From: Catenuloplanes atrovinosus
GTDB taxonomy: Bacteria; Actinomycetota; Actinomycetes; Mycobacteriales; Micromonosporaceae
Length of the DNA stretch: 64,000 bases
Reading direction: 5' to 3'
Assembly (NCBI RefSeq): GCF_031458235.1
Contig: NZ_JAVDYB010000001.1
Span: 2,005,001-2,069,000 of the forward strand
The position numbers were made by a program, and so were the translations under genes. Below are positions 1 to 8,404 of the stretch, piece after piece (positions within the stretch are counted from its first letter, which is position 1; each line of letters begins with the position of its first letter). The notes under the pieces were generated by a model that saw only the letters and a list, made by a program, of their open reading frames with translations, did not search any database and was not told the DNA's origin.

Positions 1-1
1 C

Positions 2-364
2 CTGCAGGAACTGCTGGCCCGCATCCGCGCGGTGCTGCGGCGCAGCGGCGGGTCCGAGGCGGACACGCTCACCGCGGGCGACCTGACGCTGGACCCGTCC
101 GGGATGGCCGTGTCGCTGCGCGGCGAACCGGTACGCCTGTCCCCGACCGAGTTCCGGCTGCTGCACCACCTGATGCGGCACGCCGGGCGGGTGCTGACCA
201 AGGCGGAGATCCTGGCGGACGTGTGGCGGTACGACTTCGGCGGCGAGACCAGCATCGTCGACACGTACATCAGCTACCTGCGCCGGAAGGTCGACACCGG
301 CGAGCCGAAGCTGATCCATACCGTGCACGGCGTCGGCTTCGTGCTGCGCAGGCCGCGGTCATGA
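2..364 (+). CDS. OmpR/PhoB-family response regulator, C-terminal part (5' truncated by window)
   Basis: The frame is open from base 2 to a TGA at 362-364, so the receiver domain lies outside the window. What remains (about 120 codons) is a winged-helix DNA-binding domain: a linker ending in an LRRSGG stretch, then the family-typical [19 protein letters not shown] helix pair and the recognition-helix/wing part with [12 protein letters not shown] and [11 protein letters not shown]. It should bind promoter DNA when phosphorylated by the kinase encoded immediately downstream. The ATG of that kinase overlaps this stop (ATGA at 361-364), a classic translationally coupled two-component pair. Regulated genes are unknown. 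Confidence 0.93.
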   Translation: MQELLARIRAVLRRSGGSEADTLTAGDLTLDPSGMAVSLRGEPVRLSPTEFRLLHHLMRHAGRVLTKAEILADVWRYDFGGETSIVDTYISYLRRKVDTGEPKLIHTVHGVGFVLRRPRS

Positions 365-1668
365 GCCTGCGCGCACGGCTGCTGGCGATCTGCCTGGTGC
401 TGCTCACCGCCGGGCTGCTGATCTCGGACACGGTCGCGATCGGCTACCTGCGGCGGCACCTGGTCGAGCGGATCGACACGCAGCTGCGGCTGCTGGCCGA
501 CGTCTCCCGCGTGGCGCCGGTGCCGGACGCCGGGCGCCAGGTGCTCACCGAGCGGCTCGACCTGGTCCCGGAGCTGTACCTGGGCCCGCCGGCCGGCGCG
601 CCGTTCGAGGTCCGGGCGGCGGACGGGCCGTACGAGTCCGCGGGCTGGCGGGTGCTGCCGCCGGAGGACGGCGGCGCGGTGGTGGCGATCCGGCTGTCCG
701 AGGTGGACGCGATCGTGCGCCGGATGTGGGCGGTCACCGGCGGCACGGCCGCGACGCTGGTGGCGGTGCTGGCCGTGGCCGGCTGGTTCGCGGTGCGGGC
801 CGGGCTGCGGCCGCTGCGCCGGATCGAGGTCACGGCCGCGGCGATCGCGGGCGGCGACCTCACCCACCGGGTGCCGGTCCCGGCCCGGCCGCGCACCGAG
901 GCGGGCCGGCTGGCCGCGTCGCTGAACGTGATGCTGGAGCAGCTCGCCGCCGCGTTCACGGCCCGGGAACGGTCGGCCGAGCGGATGCGCGCGTTCCTCG
1001 GCGACGTCAGCCACGAGCTGCGCACGCCGCTGTTCGCCATCCGCGGGTTCACCGAGCTGTACCGGATGGGTGGCCTGCCCTCGCGCGCGGACGTGGACCG
1101 GACCATGGCGCACATCGCCCGCGAGTCCGGGCGGCTGGCCGCGCTCGCCGAGGACCTGCTGCTGCTGGCCCGGCTGGAGGAGCCGGGCGTGCTGCACCTG
1201 TCCCCGATGGACCTGCGCACGGTGGCGGCGGACGCGTACCTGGACGTGCGCGCGCTGGACGTCACCCGCCCGGTCACGCTGACCGGCCCGGGCGGCGAGG
1301 GCCCGCCCGGCAGCGCACCGGTCGCCGGCGACGAGGCGCGGCTGCGGCAGGTGGTGACGAACCTGGTCGGCAACGCGATCGCGCACACGCCCGCGGGCAC
1401 GCCGGTGCGGATCGGCGTGGGCACCTGCGGCGACGAGGCGGTGGTGGAGGTCGCGGACGCGGGCCCGGGCCTGACACCCGAGCGCGCCGCCCGCGTCTTC
1501 GACCGCTTCTACCGGGTCACGCCCGGCGGCGCCGGCCTCGGCCTGTCCATCGTCCGCGAGCTGGTGACCGCGCACCGTGGCCGCGTCGACCTGATCACCG
1601 CCCCCGCCCACGGCGCCACCTTCCGCGTGCTCCTGCCCCGCCTCCCCACCCCCACCGCGCCGTCCTAG
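361..1668 (+). CDS. Membrane sensor histidine kinase (HAMP-HisKA-HATPase)
   Basis: 435 residues. One N-terminal transmembrane helix (about 7-29), an extracytoplasmic sensor of about 90 residues, and a second helix (about 123-142) lead into a HAMP linker. The phosphoacceptor is His218 in the H box [14 protein letters not shown]. The ATPase domain shows the N box ([11 protein letters not shown]), G1 (DAGPGL), F box (FDRFYR) and G2 (GAGLGLSIV). It should autophosphorylate on His218 and pass phosphate to the upstream OmpR-type regulator. The start at ATG 361 is chosen because it overlaps the regulator stop and opens directly into the signal-anchor helix; the in-frame extension to 223 lies inside the regulator gene. 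The sensed signal cannot be read from the short extracellular part. Confidence 0.95.
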   Translation: MSLRARLLAICLVLLTAGLLISDTVAIGYLRRHLVERIDTQLRLLADVSRVAPVPDAGRQVLTERLDLVPELYLGPPAGAPFEVRAADGPYESAGWRVLPPEDGGAVVAIRLSEVDAIVRRMWAVTGGTAATLVAVLAVAGWFAVRAGLRPLRRIEVTAAAIAGGDLTHRVPVPARPRTEAGRLAASLNVMLEQLAAAFTARERSAERMRAFLGDVSHELRTPLFAIRGFTELYRMGGLPSRADVDRTMAHIARESGRLAALAEDLLLLARLEEPGVLHLSPMDLRTVAADAYLDVRALDVTRPVTLTGPGGEGPPGSAPVAGDEARLRQVVTNLVGNAIAHTPAGTPVRIGVGTCGDEAVVEVADAGPGLTPERAARVFDRFYRVTPGGAGLGLSIVRELVTAHRGRVDLITAPAHGATFRVLLPRLPTPTAPS

Positions 1669-2117
1669 GTGTGCTGTCCCGCGGTTCGATCCGATCACGT
1701 GAATCCGCCCGGGCTCGGCGCGGAGAGGGGTGCGGTGTCGTCGGAGCGGTGGCGAGGAATTCCAGGGGGCGGCGGATCAGCCGGCCTCCAGCGCCGACGT
1801 GCGGGCCGTAGCCGACCTCGTCCCCGAGCGCCTCGACCAGATTCGGAGCCAGCTCCGGCACCGGCGAGTATGCGCGGCCCGCGACCGTTTCCACCCCTCG
1901 GATCAAGATCCCTCGCCGGGGGGTACGGCGTCGCGTGCGCCTCCGTGGGTCGTGGTGACCAGCGGCGGCACCGGCTCCGATGCGGCGGCGGAGCGGCGGC
2001 GGAGCCGCCGCGAGGTTGGCCCGCGGGAGCATGCGGGCCGCGGCACGCCGGAAGTGGGCATATCGGTGGTGGCCTTCGGGGGCGGCTCGGTGCCCGCCGG
2101 AGCTTGCCGACCGGATC
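1669..2117. other. 449-bp gap between convergent genes, no convincing gene
   Basis: Several frames are open because of GC bias, but none has family-like composition. A minus-strand stretch around 1740-1925 translates to a less biased peptide (containing SPVPELAPNLVEALGDEVGYG) that may be the decayed end of a former gene; I do not recognise it. The right half carries copy A of a dispersed repeat (2019-2064). No clear terminator hairpin with a T-run was seen. Confidence 0.5.
2019..2064 (+). repeat. Dispersed intergenic repeat, copy A
   Basis: An ungapped alignment by eye matches this segment to 8287-8332 at 38 of 46 positions, including an identical 18-bp start (GCCCGCGGGAGCATGCGG) and a shared GCCGGAAG core. 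Copy B sits in the promoter region of an Acg-like nitroreductase just before a DosR-like box. Copy A is followed at a similar distance by a degenerate GGCCTTCGG string but has no plus-strand gene after it. It may be a promoter left behind by a lost gene, or a mobile intergenic repeat. Confidence 0.6.
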
Positions 2118-3080
2118 TCAGGCGGCGATCAGCAGGGCGCCGCGGCGGGCCGGGGTGGCGGCGGTGACGGTCCAGGCGAAGCGGACCGAGACGCCGGGCT
2201 TGAGCGGGGTGTCGCTGCGCCACTCGAAACGGTCCAGGTCGCCGGCCGGGACGACGGTGGCGGGCGGGTCGAGCGGGCGGTCGCCGCTCATCGAGGAGAG
2301 TTCGCCGGCGACGTGCATGGCGAGGTGGCGCGGGAACTCGAGGCGGACCACGAGCTGTTTGGTGAGCCAGCGGATCTCGCGCTCGAACCAGTCGCCCCAG
2401 TGGGTCTCGGGGAGGCGGTAGCCGTACTCGACCACGCCGCGCTCGCCCGGGTAGATCGGCTCGTGCAGGCCGAAGCGGCGGAACCGGATCGCGATGTCCC
2501 GGCGCCACTCGCTGCGGCGCTCGACGTTCCAGCTCACCGGGCGGCCGTTGTAGCGCGCGGAGAAGCCGAGGTCGCGGTCGCTGATCGGCTGTGTCGCGTA
2601 GAGCAGCTTGGCGGCCTGGTAGTCGTCGGGCGAGGGGTCCGGGGCCACGTGCGCGGGGAACCAGGTGACCGGCTCGGCCGTGCGGTTGAGCAGGTGCCGG
2701 CGGACCACGATCTGGTAGCGGCGGGCGGCCTCGTCGTAGCGGACCGCGGCCTCCTCGCGCTCGACGATCAGCTCGGCCGCGCCGGGCGCGGGGAACTCGG
2801 CCTCGCGGACCATGCCGGCGCGCAGCACCGGGTCGCCGTGGCGCGCCTTGACGCAGAGTTTCAGCAGGTCGCCGTCGGCCTCCAGCACCGCGTCCGCGCG
2901 CATCGCGAAGTTCGGCGTGGGTGCGCAGCGGCCGCTGATGATGTGGCTGACGTATGACGGGTGGAACTGCATGGCGGCGGCGAGTTCCTTGTTACTGAGC
3001 CCGCGCTTTTCCTGTAGCGTTTTGAGTGCGACGCGGAATTCCCTTTCGTCCGCCGCCTCTCGCCACCCAAGATCGGTCAT
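2118..3080 (-). CDS. XRE-family helix-turn-helix protein with a large C-terminal domain of unknown function
   Basis: 320 residues. Residues about 10-70 form an XRE/Cro HTH (LSNKELAAAMQFHPSYVSHIISG). The remaining ~250 residues hold no domain I can name; they contain repeated RR/W-rich beta-like segments and an EWRSDTPLKPGVSVRFAWTV end. Similar architecture occurs in actinobacterial regulators with an effector-sensing C-terminal half, but no ligand can be assigned. ATG 3080 is preferred: an AGGAGG lies 11 nt upstream, whereas the GTG 12 bases earlier abuts that Shine-Dalgarno sequence. The gene stands alone. Its upstream region (3081-3313) is AT-richer than its surroundings and probably holds the promoter. 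Confidence 0.75.
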   Translation of the reverse strand: MTDLGWREAADEREFRVALKTLQEKRGLSNKELAAAMQFHPSYVSHIISGRCAPTPNFAMRADAVLEADGDLLKLCVKARHGDPVLRAGMVREAEFPAPGAAELIVEREEAAVRYDEAARRYQIVVRRHLLNRTAEPVTWFPAHVAPDPSPDDYQAAKLLYATQPISDRDLGFSARYNGRPVSWNVERRSEWRRDIAIRFRRFGLHEPIYPGERGVVEYGYRLPETHWGDWFEREIRWLTKQLVVRLEFPRHLAMHVAGELSSMSGDRPLDPPATVVPAGDLDRFEWRSDTPLKPGVSVRFAWTVTAATPARRGALLIAA

Positions 3081-3313
3081 GACTACGCCCACCTCCTACT
3101 CAGACAACGAGTATTGCCACGATTACGGGCGTGGCGCAACCCTCTATCCGAGTCGGGGTACACCCGGTCGGCTATCACGGCTCTGAGCAGGTAATATAGG
3201 TGCGGTGCGGTGCCGCGATCAGCCAGGTGGCAGATTGCGGGGGAGCACAAAGGATATTCGCTTTAAGGCGTCTGGCGATCGACGACCAGGCAAATCCGGC
3301 CGCAATTAATTCT

Positions 3314-3664
3314 TTATTCGGAATCGATTGGCGCGCCGCCGTATCCGATTTCGTTGCCATCCGGGTCGACATAGGTGATCTTTCGGACACCATTGTCGTA
3401 CGTCTCGCTCTTCGCCGGTTCCAGTCCACGTGACGAGATTCCCGCGACGATCCCGTCGAGATCGTCGACGAAAATGGTGTGCAGCGCGTGCCCGGCCCGT
3501 TCCGGAAGCTGCTCCACGTAGACGAACCGGTGCTCGGCCAGCTCCCACACCGCCTCCGTCTCGTGCGCGAAGAACCCGGGCGGCGCGCCGAACAGCCGCT
3601 CGTACCAGGCGAGCGCGGCGGGAAAGTCACGAACGAAGACACCGGCGAACAGATCGAGAGCCAT
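3314..3664 (-). CDS. VOC (glyoxalase/bleomycin-resistance) fold protein
   Basis: 116 residues, the usual size of a single-module pair in the vicinal-oxygen-chelate superfamily. It opens LFAGVFVRDFPAALAWYERLFG and ends with the signature YVDPDGNEIGYGG, where the Glu is a typical metal ligand. Function within the superfamily (lyase, dioxygenase, drug binding) cannot be told from sequence. ATG 3664 is used; GTG 3670 two codons upstream is an equal alternative, and neither has a clear ribosome site. The end of the upstream ORF (3627) overlaps the first codons. Confidence 0.8.
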   Translation of the reverse strand: MALDLFAGVFVRDFPAALAWYERLFGAPPGFFAHETEAVWELAEHRFVYVEQLPERAGHALHTIFVDDLDGIVAGISSRGLEPAKSETYDNGVRKITYVDPDGNEIGYGGAPIDSE

Positions 3665-4037
3665 CGGCACAGGCTAGCGGCGAAAACCGGTGGGCGGGGA
3701 CGGGCCGCCGCGCGACGGTACGGCCGTGCGCGCCCGACCTGCGGGCCGCCTCCGGGACATCCGGGCCGACCTGGCGCGGGATTCCCGGTAAGCGCACACC
3801 AGCCACCTCCGCGTGCGACCCCGCGATCGATCTGGTGTCGCTCAGCCCGTCCAGGGTGACGGCGGCGAGCGTCCGGGCGTCGGCGCGCGGGCACGCCGCG
3901 ACCGCGGTCCGCACGAACGGGTACGGGCCGGCCACCAGCTCGCGCGGCACGTCCTGATCGGCGCGCGGGTCGCTGACCAGCTCGCGGTAGTGCGGCGGCG
4001 TGCGCGCCCGCGGCAGCAGATCGTCGATCGTGGTCAC
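3627..4037 (-). CDS. Hypothetical protein, possible truncated leucine-repeat-variant/HEAT-like protein
   Basis: Its GTG at 4037-4035 overlaps the TGA of the MFS gene (GTGA), so it looks translationally coupled as the last gene of the arsR-MFS operon. The first ~65 residues resemble repeat proteins built from short alpha-helical units (GPYPFVRTAVAACPRADAR followed by TLAAVTLDGLSD). The second half turns Arg/Pro/Gly-rich and runs 44 bp into the VOC gene. Another reading frame across 3720-3800 contains ALTGNPAPG, which would also suit such repeats, so a frameshift is possible. It may be a decaying gene rather than a functional 136-residue protein. Confidence 0.4.
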   Translation of the reverse strand: MTTIDDLLPRARTPPHYRELVSDPRADQDVPRELVAGPYPFVRTAVAACPRADARTLAAVTLDGLSDTRSIAGSHAEVAGVRLPGIPRQVGPDVPEAARRSGAHGRTVARRPVPAHRFSPLACADGSRSVRRCLRS

Positions 4038-5257
4038 GGGGCGAGCGCAGCCGCGGGGGTCCGGTGCACCGTCGCGCGGCGGGACGCGGCGGCGAGGAGG
4101 AGGCCGGCGAGGCAGTAGGCGGCGCCCTGGGCGGCGATGACCGGGATGATGCCGAGGTGGTCGCCGAGCGCGCCGGCGGTGAGCGTGCCGGCCAGCATGG
4201 CGAGCGCCTCCAGCGTCAGGAACGTGCCGAAGACGCGGCCGCGGTGTGCGGGACCGGCGGCGGTCTGCACGATGGTCATGCCGGCCGCGGCGAGCAGCGC
4301 GCCGGGCAGGCCGGCCAGGACGATCAGCGCGTACGCGGGCCAGAGCGCGGAGGTGGCCAGCGGGTAGAGGAACAGCGCGAGGTCGGCCGCGCCGAACGCG
4401 ACCGCGCCCCAGGCGGCCGCGGGCCAGGGGGAGATCCGGTGGCCGGCCAGCGCCACGGCGGCGCCGCCGGCCAGGCCGCCGATCGCCTGGGCCGCGAGGA
4501 CGGTGCCGTAGGCGGTGGCGGACGCGTGCAGCACGTCGCGCACGAACGGCGCCATCAGCGTGGCCATGATCGCCTCGCCGACCCCGGTGATCACGAAGAA
4601 CGCGCCGAACACGCGCAACGCGGGCGACCGGGAGATCAGCCGGAGTCCGCCGGTCAGGTCACGCCACCCGCGCCCCGCATCAGGATCATGACCTGTCGCC
4701 GGTACGCGGCCCGCGCGCGCCGGCACCGCGACCAGCAGTGCGGCCGCGGCCAGGAACGAGGCCGCGTCGACGGCCGCGAGCAGCGGCAGCCCGCCCGCGG
4801 CGGCCACCGCACCGCCGATCCCGGCGCCGGTCAGCCGGGCCACGTCCCGGACCTGGGCGTTGAGCGCGTTCGCCCGGACCAGGCCATGCGCGCCGGCCAG
4901 CGACGGCAGCAGCGCGGACTCGGCGGCGACGAAGAACGGGACCAGGCAGCTCTGCGCGGCCACCACCGGCCAGATGATCCACACCCGGTCCGCGGAGGTG
5001 ACCGCGAGCAGCGGGATCAGGCAGAGCGCCAGCAGCAGGTTCACCGCGATCATCGTGTGCCGGCGGTTCCCGCGATCCGCGCGGACGCCGGCCGGCGGGC
5101 CGAGCAGCGTCTGCGGGATCAGCGAGGCGAGCACGGTACCCGCGGCGGCGAGCGTGGAGCCGGTCAGCGCGTAGACCTGCCAGGCCAGGCCGGTACGCAG
5201 GATCCAGTCCCCGGTCAGCGAGATGAACCCGGCACCGAGCAGCGCGAACAGCGGCAT
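4034..5257 (-). CDS. MFS transporter, EntS-like efflux type
   Basis: 407 residues with about twelve hydrophobic helices. It starts MPLFALLGAGFISLTGDW and carries the loop-2/3 motif RADRGNRRHTM characteristic of the MFS_3/enterobactin-exporter group; a central cytoplasmic loop sits near residues 190-215. It likely exports a small molecule by proton antiport. It lies one base downstream of the ArsR-type repressor gene, so the two form an operon in which the regulator probably controls the pump. The substrate is unknown. Confidence 0.88.
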   Translation of the reverse strand: MPLFALLGAGFISLTGDWILRTGLAWQVYALTGSTLAAAGTVLASLIPQTLLGPPAGVRADRGNRRHTMIAVNLLLALCLIPLLAVTSADRVWIIWPVVAAQSCLVPFFVAAESALLPSLAGAHGLVRANALNAQVRDVARLTGAGIGGAVAAAGGLPLLAAVDAASFLAAAALLVAVPARAGRVPATGHDPDAGRGWRDLTGGLRLISRSPALRVFGAFFVITGVGEAIMATLMAPFVRDVLHASATAYGTVLAAQAIGGLAGGAAVALAGHRISPWPAAAWGAVAFGAADLALFLYPLATSALWPAYALIVLAGLPGALLAAAGMTIVQTAAGPAHRGRVFGTFLTLEALAMLAGTLTAGALGDHLGIIPVIAAQGAAYCLAGLLLAAASRRATVHRTPAAALAP

Positions 5258-5258
5258 G

Positions 5259-5861
5259 TCAGTTGCCCGCCGCGGTCGGCGGGACCGGGACGACGAGCAG
5301 CGTCACGTCGACCGGGATCGCATCGGCCGGCCGGGCGGCGGCGTCGCCGAGCGGGCGCTTTCGCACCAGCGGGGCGATGAGCCGCTCCCAGGCCCGGTTG
5401 AACGCGGCGAGCTCGTCCGGCGTGAGGTAGACCAGGTTCTGCGACACGCCGCTCTGCTCGGCCAGCCGCGGATCGGCCTGGTCGCGGCGGCGCTGCCAGT
5501 CGGTGAGCTGGCGCAGCGCGGCCTCGGCCAGGAACGTCTCCACCAGGTCGGAGGCCTCGCGGCCGTCGGCCGAGTCGCCCGGCTCCCAGCGGTGATTGAC
5601 CGCGGTGGTGCGCCACGGCCGCGCTCGGTTGTCGCCGGCCTCGGCGGGCTCGACGAAGCCGTACTTGGCGAGCTGCCGCAGGTGGTGCGAGGCGAGCGCC
5701 TGACTGATGCCGAGCTGGCGGGCCGCCTCCGCGGCCGTGATCGTGCCCTCCCGCGCGACCAGCGCGCCGAGCTTGAGGCGCAGCGGATGGGCGAGCGCGC
5801 GCAGCGCGAGCGGGTCGCGGACGACACGGCGCGGTCCGGCCGGACTCGATTCCAAGGACAT
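5259..5861 (-). CDS. ArsR/helix-turn-helix transcriptional regulator
   Basis: 200 residues. The N-terminal third is a winged helix of the ArsR-like HTH_20 type (LRALAHPLRLKLGALVA, then AARQLGISQALASHHLRQL as recognition segment and a FVEPAEAG wing). The C-terminal ~110 residues are helical and probably form the sensor/dimer part; there is no Cys cluster for metals. It precedes the MFS exporter by one base and is preceded by inverted repeats that could be its own operator, the standard layout of an autoregulated efflux operon. Confidence 0.88.
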   Translation of the reverse strand: MSLESSPAGPRRVVRDPLALRALAHPLRLKLGALVAREGTITAAEAARQLGISQALASHHLRQLAKYGFVEPAEAGDNRARPWRTTAVNHRWEPGDSADGREASDLVETFLAEAALRQLTDWQRRRDQADPRLAEQSGVSQNLVYLTPDELAAFNRAWERLIAPLVRKRPLGDAAARPADAIPVDVTLLVVPVPPTAAGN

Positions 5862-5897
5862 GCTTGGAGTCTTGCATGGATGTCAAGCGATTGCTTG
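5852..5897. promoter_or_regulatory. Candidate ArsR operator region with two inverted repeats
   Basis: Two perfect inverted repeats flank the arsR start: CCAAG-N6-CTTGG (5852-5867, over the start codon) and CAAGC-N4-GCTTG (5884-5897, upstream). Both are built from the same CAAG/CTTG half-site, so a dimeric regulator could bind twice. Placement across promoter and start suits autorepression. Confidence 0.55.
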
Positions 5898-6007
5898 GGG
5901 TATGGCTGGGCCTACCCGCGCACGGTGTCCGCACCCCGTGCCGGAAGCGGCGCGACCGTCCAGGATCGAGTTCCGCGATCGGCGCGGAGATCGGGAGGAC
6001 GTGGGAC

Positions 6008-6574
6008 ATGCGGCGACGTGCGGTGCTGACCGGGGGAGTAGCGGCGGGAACGGTGCTGGCCGGGGCGGGGACGGCGCGGGCGGCGAGCCCGGAGGACGGC
6101 TTCCGGGTCGTGGACCGGCGGGGGCGGCAGCGGATGCTCGCGGCCACCACGAAGCCGCCGATCATCCACGGCGGCCGGATCTACCCGGCGGAGCTGCGGC
6201 AGGGGCCGGCGGACGGCACCTATCTGATCTTCAACGACGAGGACGGTACGGAGAAGGGCGGCATCACCGCGTCGGCCGCCGGGGCCAGCGTGTCGCTCGA
6301 CTACCCGAACGCCCAGGCGATCACGCTGGCCACCACGTGGGAGGGCGCGCTCGGCGCGTCCGTGCTGGTGATGAACCAGATGCCGGACCCCGCGCTGCCG
6401 CTTACGCGGACGCCGCCGGCCGTACCGCGCGTGCAACTCGGCTGGAGCGCCATGGACGGGGCGTTCCTGGCGCTGACCGACTCCGCGGGCCGGCCGCGCA
6501 TCCTGCTGGAGGTGGGCCCGGACGACACGCCGCGGATCCGGGTGCTGAACGCGGACGGCAGCGAGGCGGCGTGA
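6008..6574 (+). CDS. Tat-exported hypothetical protein
   Basis: 188 residues. A twin-arginine signal (MRRRAVLTGGVAAGTVLAGAGTA-type n- and h-regions) ends at an ARA-AS cleavage site near residue 25. The mature part is beta-rich (IIHGGRIYPAELR, GTYLIFNDEDGTEKGGI, PRIRVLNADGSEAA) with no recognised enzyme motif; its repeated strand-turn pattern suggests a beta-sandwich or propeller-like fold. ATG 6008 is chosen because it begins the signal peptide and has GGGAGGA about 10 bases upstream. It stands alone, divergent from arsR, so the intervening ~145 bp serves both. Confidence 0.75.
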   Translation: MRRRAVLTGGVAAGTVLAGAGTARAASPEDGFRVVDRRGRQRMLAATTKPPIIHGGRIYPAELRQGPADGTYLIFNDEDGTEKGGITASAAGASVSLDYPNAQAITLATTWEGALGASVLVMNQMPDPALPLTRTPPAVPRVQLGWSAMDGAFLALTDSAGRPRILLEVGPDDTPRIRVLNADGSEAA

Positions 6575-6668
6575 GGTGTGAGGTGTTAGGAAGGGCGCGG
6601 CTCATGTCGAAAACCCGGTATCGCCGTTCGACGTGATGACAGCGACCCGTTCTGCTGAGGAGATTCTG

Positions 6669-7235
6669 ATGCGCACTCTGATCGTCACCGCGTTCGTGTC
6701 CGTCGACGGCGTCATGGAGGCGCCCGGCGGCGAGCCCGGCTACCGCAACTCCGGCTGGACGTTCAAGGGCGTCGAGTTCGACGAGGCGGCGTACGAGATC
6801 AAGGCGCGCGAGCAGGACGAGGCCGGCGCGCTGCTGCTCGGCCGCCGGTCGTACGAGGCCTTCGCCCCGGTCTGGCCGACCATGGTCGAGGAGTTCGCCG
6901 GATACAACGCCATGCCGCGGTACGTGGTGAGCAGCACGCTGGCCGCGCAGGACGACCGGTGGCCCGCGACCATCCTGCGCTCGGTCGACGACGTGGCGAA
7001 GCTGAAGGAGACCGAGGGCGGCCCGATCTCCGTGCACGGCAGCGCCACGCTCGGTGCCGCGCTCGCGGACGCGGGCCTGGTCGACCGCTACCACCTGCTG
7101 GTCTTCCCGGTGCTGCTGGGCGCCGGCAAGCGGCTGTTCAGCACCGCGGACAAGGACCTGACGAAGCTGGCGCTGGTGGAGCACGAGGTCTACAAGAACG
7201 GCGTGCAGAAGCAGGTCTTCGACGTCGTGCGCTGA
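6669..7235 (+). CDS. Dihydrofolate reductase-like (RibD C-terminal) family protein
   Basis: 188 residues. It opens RTLIVTAFVSVDGVMEAPGG, the classic start of the RibD_C/YwjB group, with LLLGRRSYEAF and PISVHGSATLGAALADAGLVD as further landmarks of the NADPH-binding fold. Such proteins reduce small substrates, but the physiological reaction is generally unknown. ATG 6669 is preferred over upstream starts because GAGGAG lies 6-7 bases before it. It converges on the epimerase with only 2 bp between stops. Confidence 0.85.
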   Translation: MRTLIVTAFVSVDGVMEAPGGEPGYRNSGWTFKGVEFDEAAYEIKAREQDEAGALLLGRRSYEAFAPVWPTMVEEFAGYNAMPRYVVSSTLAAQDDRWPATILRSVDDVAKLKETEGGPISVHGSATLGAALADAGLVDRYHLLVFPVLLGAGKRLFSTADKDLTKLALVEHEVYKNGVQKQVFDVVR

Positions 7236-7237
7236 CC

Positions 7238-8149
7238 TCAGCCGGCGCGCACGGTCTGCCGGATCGCGGCGTCCAGCGACCGGCCGCTGACCGGCTCGAC
7301 GTAGAGGTCGGTCAGCGCCAGCCGGCCGAAGTGCGCCGGATCGATGCCGGACTGCCGGCCGGCCAGCGACATCAGCGCGCCGCCGAGCGTGGCCGGGACG
7401 CGGACCGCGGTGCCGGGGAGCCGGTGCACGGTCCGCGCCCGGCCGGTCGCGGCCGCGATCCGGGCGAACAGCTCGCGCCAGGTCAGGTTCTGGTCCGCGA
7501 CCGGGAGGTCCTCGCCGCTCGCCCGCTCCAGCGCGCCGGCCGTGGTCTCGGCGACGCTGCGCGCGGAGACCGCGGCGGTCCCGCCGTCCGGGGCGAACAG
7601 CGGCGCGCCGGACCGGGCCCAGCGCTCCCACGGGCCGGACCAGTTCGGCAGCCGGCCGCCGCCCTCGCCGAGCACGAACGGCAGCTCGACGACCGCGACC
7701 GGCAGGCCGGCACCGGCGGCGGCGCGCGCCTCGGCGGCCTGCTCGACCCGGCACCGGATGTACGTGTGGTGCTCCGGCAGCCGCCACTGCGGGTGCAGCC
7801 GGTGGAAGTACGTGTAGTACGACCCCATCAGCGCGCCGCGGGTCAGCCCCTCATCGCGCGCCGCGGTGAACAGCCGGGCCAGCGGCTCGACCAGGTTCGC
7901 CCGGAATCCGGGGTAGATCGGCTTGGGCAGCGGCTTCGCCTCGTCCGTGCGGGCCGCGTAGACCACGCCGTCGTGCCCGGCGACCAGCGCGCGCAACTCC
8001 GCCACGGTGGCGCGCTCCGCGTCGAGCGCGCGGTCGATGCCGGGCCGGGCCGTGCGCGCCACCGCCGTGACCTCGTGCCCGCGCTCCCTGAGCACGTCGA
8101 CCACGTGCGCGCCGATCAGCCCGCTTCCGCCCACCACGACAACTCTCAC
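7238..8149 (-). CDS. NAD-dependent epimerase/dehydratase (atypical SDR)
   Basis: 303 residues. The N-terminal Rossmann motif VVVVGGSGLIGAHVV binds the dinucleotide, with VARTARPG following strand 2. The canonical YxxxK is not clear: the expected position reads YYTYFHRL, so catalytic activity is uncertain and a non-classical role is possible. GTG 8149 is taken as the start because GGGGAGG precedes it by 5 nt and the glycine motif follows at once; the frame stays open upstream for thousands of bases only as a GC artefact. Confidence 0.82.
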   Translation of the reverse strand: MRVVVVGGSGLIGAHVVDVLRERGHEVTAVARTARPGIDRALDAERATVAELRALVAGHDGVVYAARTDEAKPLPKPIYPGFRANLVEPLARLFTAARDEGLTRGALMGSYYTYFHRLHPQWRLPEHHTYIRCRVEQAAEARAAAGAGLPVAVVELPFVLGEGGGRLPNWSGPWERWARSGAPLFAPDGGTAAVSARSVAETTAGALERASGEDLPVADQNLTWRELFARIAAATGRARTVHRLPGTAVRVPATLGGALMSLAGRQSGIDPAHFGRLALTDLYVEPVSGRSLDAAIRQTVRAG

Positions 8150-8286
8150 GCCGCCTCCCCTTCGCGCGCTCATTCTCCCCGCGGCCGCCACCGCCCGCCA
8201 CCCGCGGGACCGGCAGGCAGCCCTGCCGCCGCCCCGGCCACCCACCCCTGACCGGCGTGCACACTCCGCCTCCGCGGCCGACCGGT

Positions 8287-8332
8287 GCCCGCGGGAGCAT
8301 GCGGACCGTCCCGGGCCGGAAGCGGGCAGATC
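8287..8332 (+). repeat. Dispersed intergenic repeat, copy B
   Basis: Matches copy A at 2019-2064 (38 of 46 positions, ungapped). Here it immediately precedes a DosR-like box and the Acg-like nitroreductase gene, so it may be part of an extended promoter architecture rather than a passive repeat. Confidence 0.6.
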
Positions 8333-8335
8333 AAA

Positions 8336-8349
8336 AGGTCTTTCGGCCC
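8336..8349 (+). promoter_or_regulatory. Candidate DosR/DevR-like box upstream of Acg-like gene
   Basis: AGGTC-TTTC-GGCCC fits the 5-4-5 arrangement of the DosR half-sites GGGAC-N4-GTCCC at 7 of 10 conserved positions. It ends 55 bases before the start codon of an Acg-like nitroreductase, a family typically in the DosR regulon. A much better site occurs at 23125-23138 before the second Acg-like gene. Confidence 0.45.
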
Positions 8350-8404
8350 TGAACGACCGCGCACCCGGACCGGAGAGTGGAGGGAACGCTTCAGGAGGTG
8401 TCTC

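Noticed and set aside
1681-1700. GGTTCGATCC string resembling a tRNA T-loop
   Set aside because: The flanking bases do not form a T-arm stem and no acceptor, D or anticodon arms can be drawn around it.
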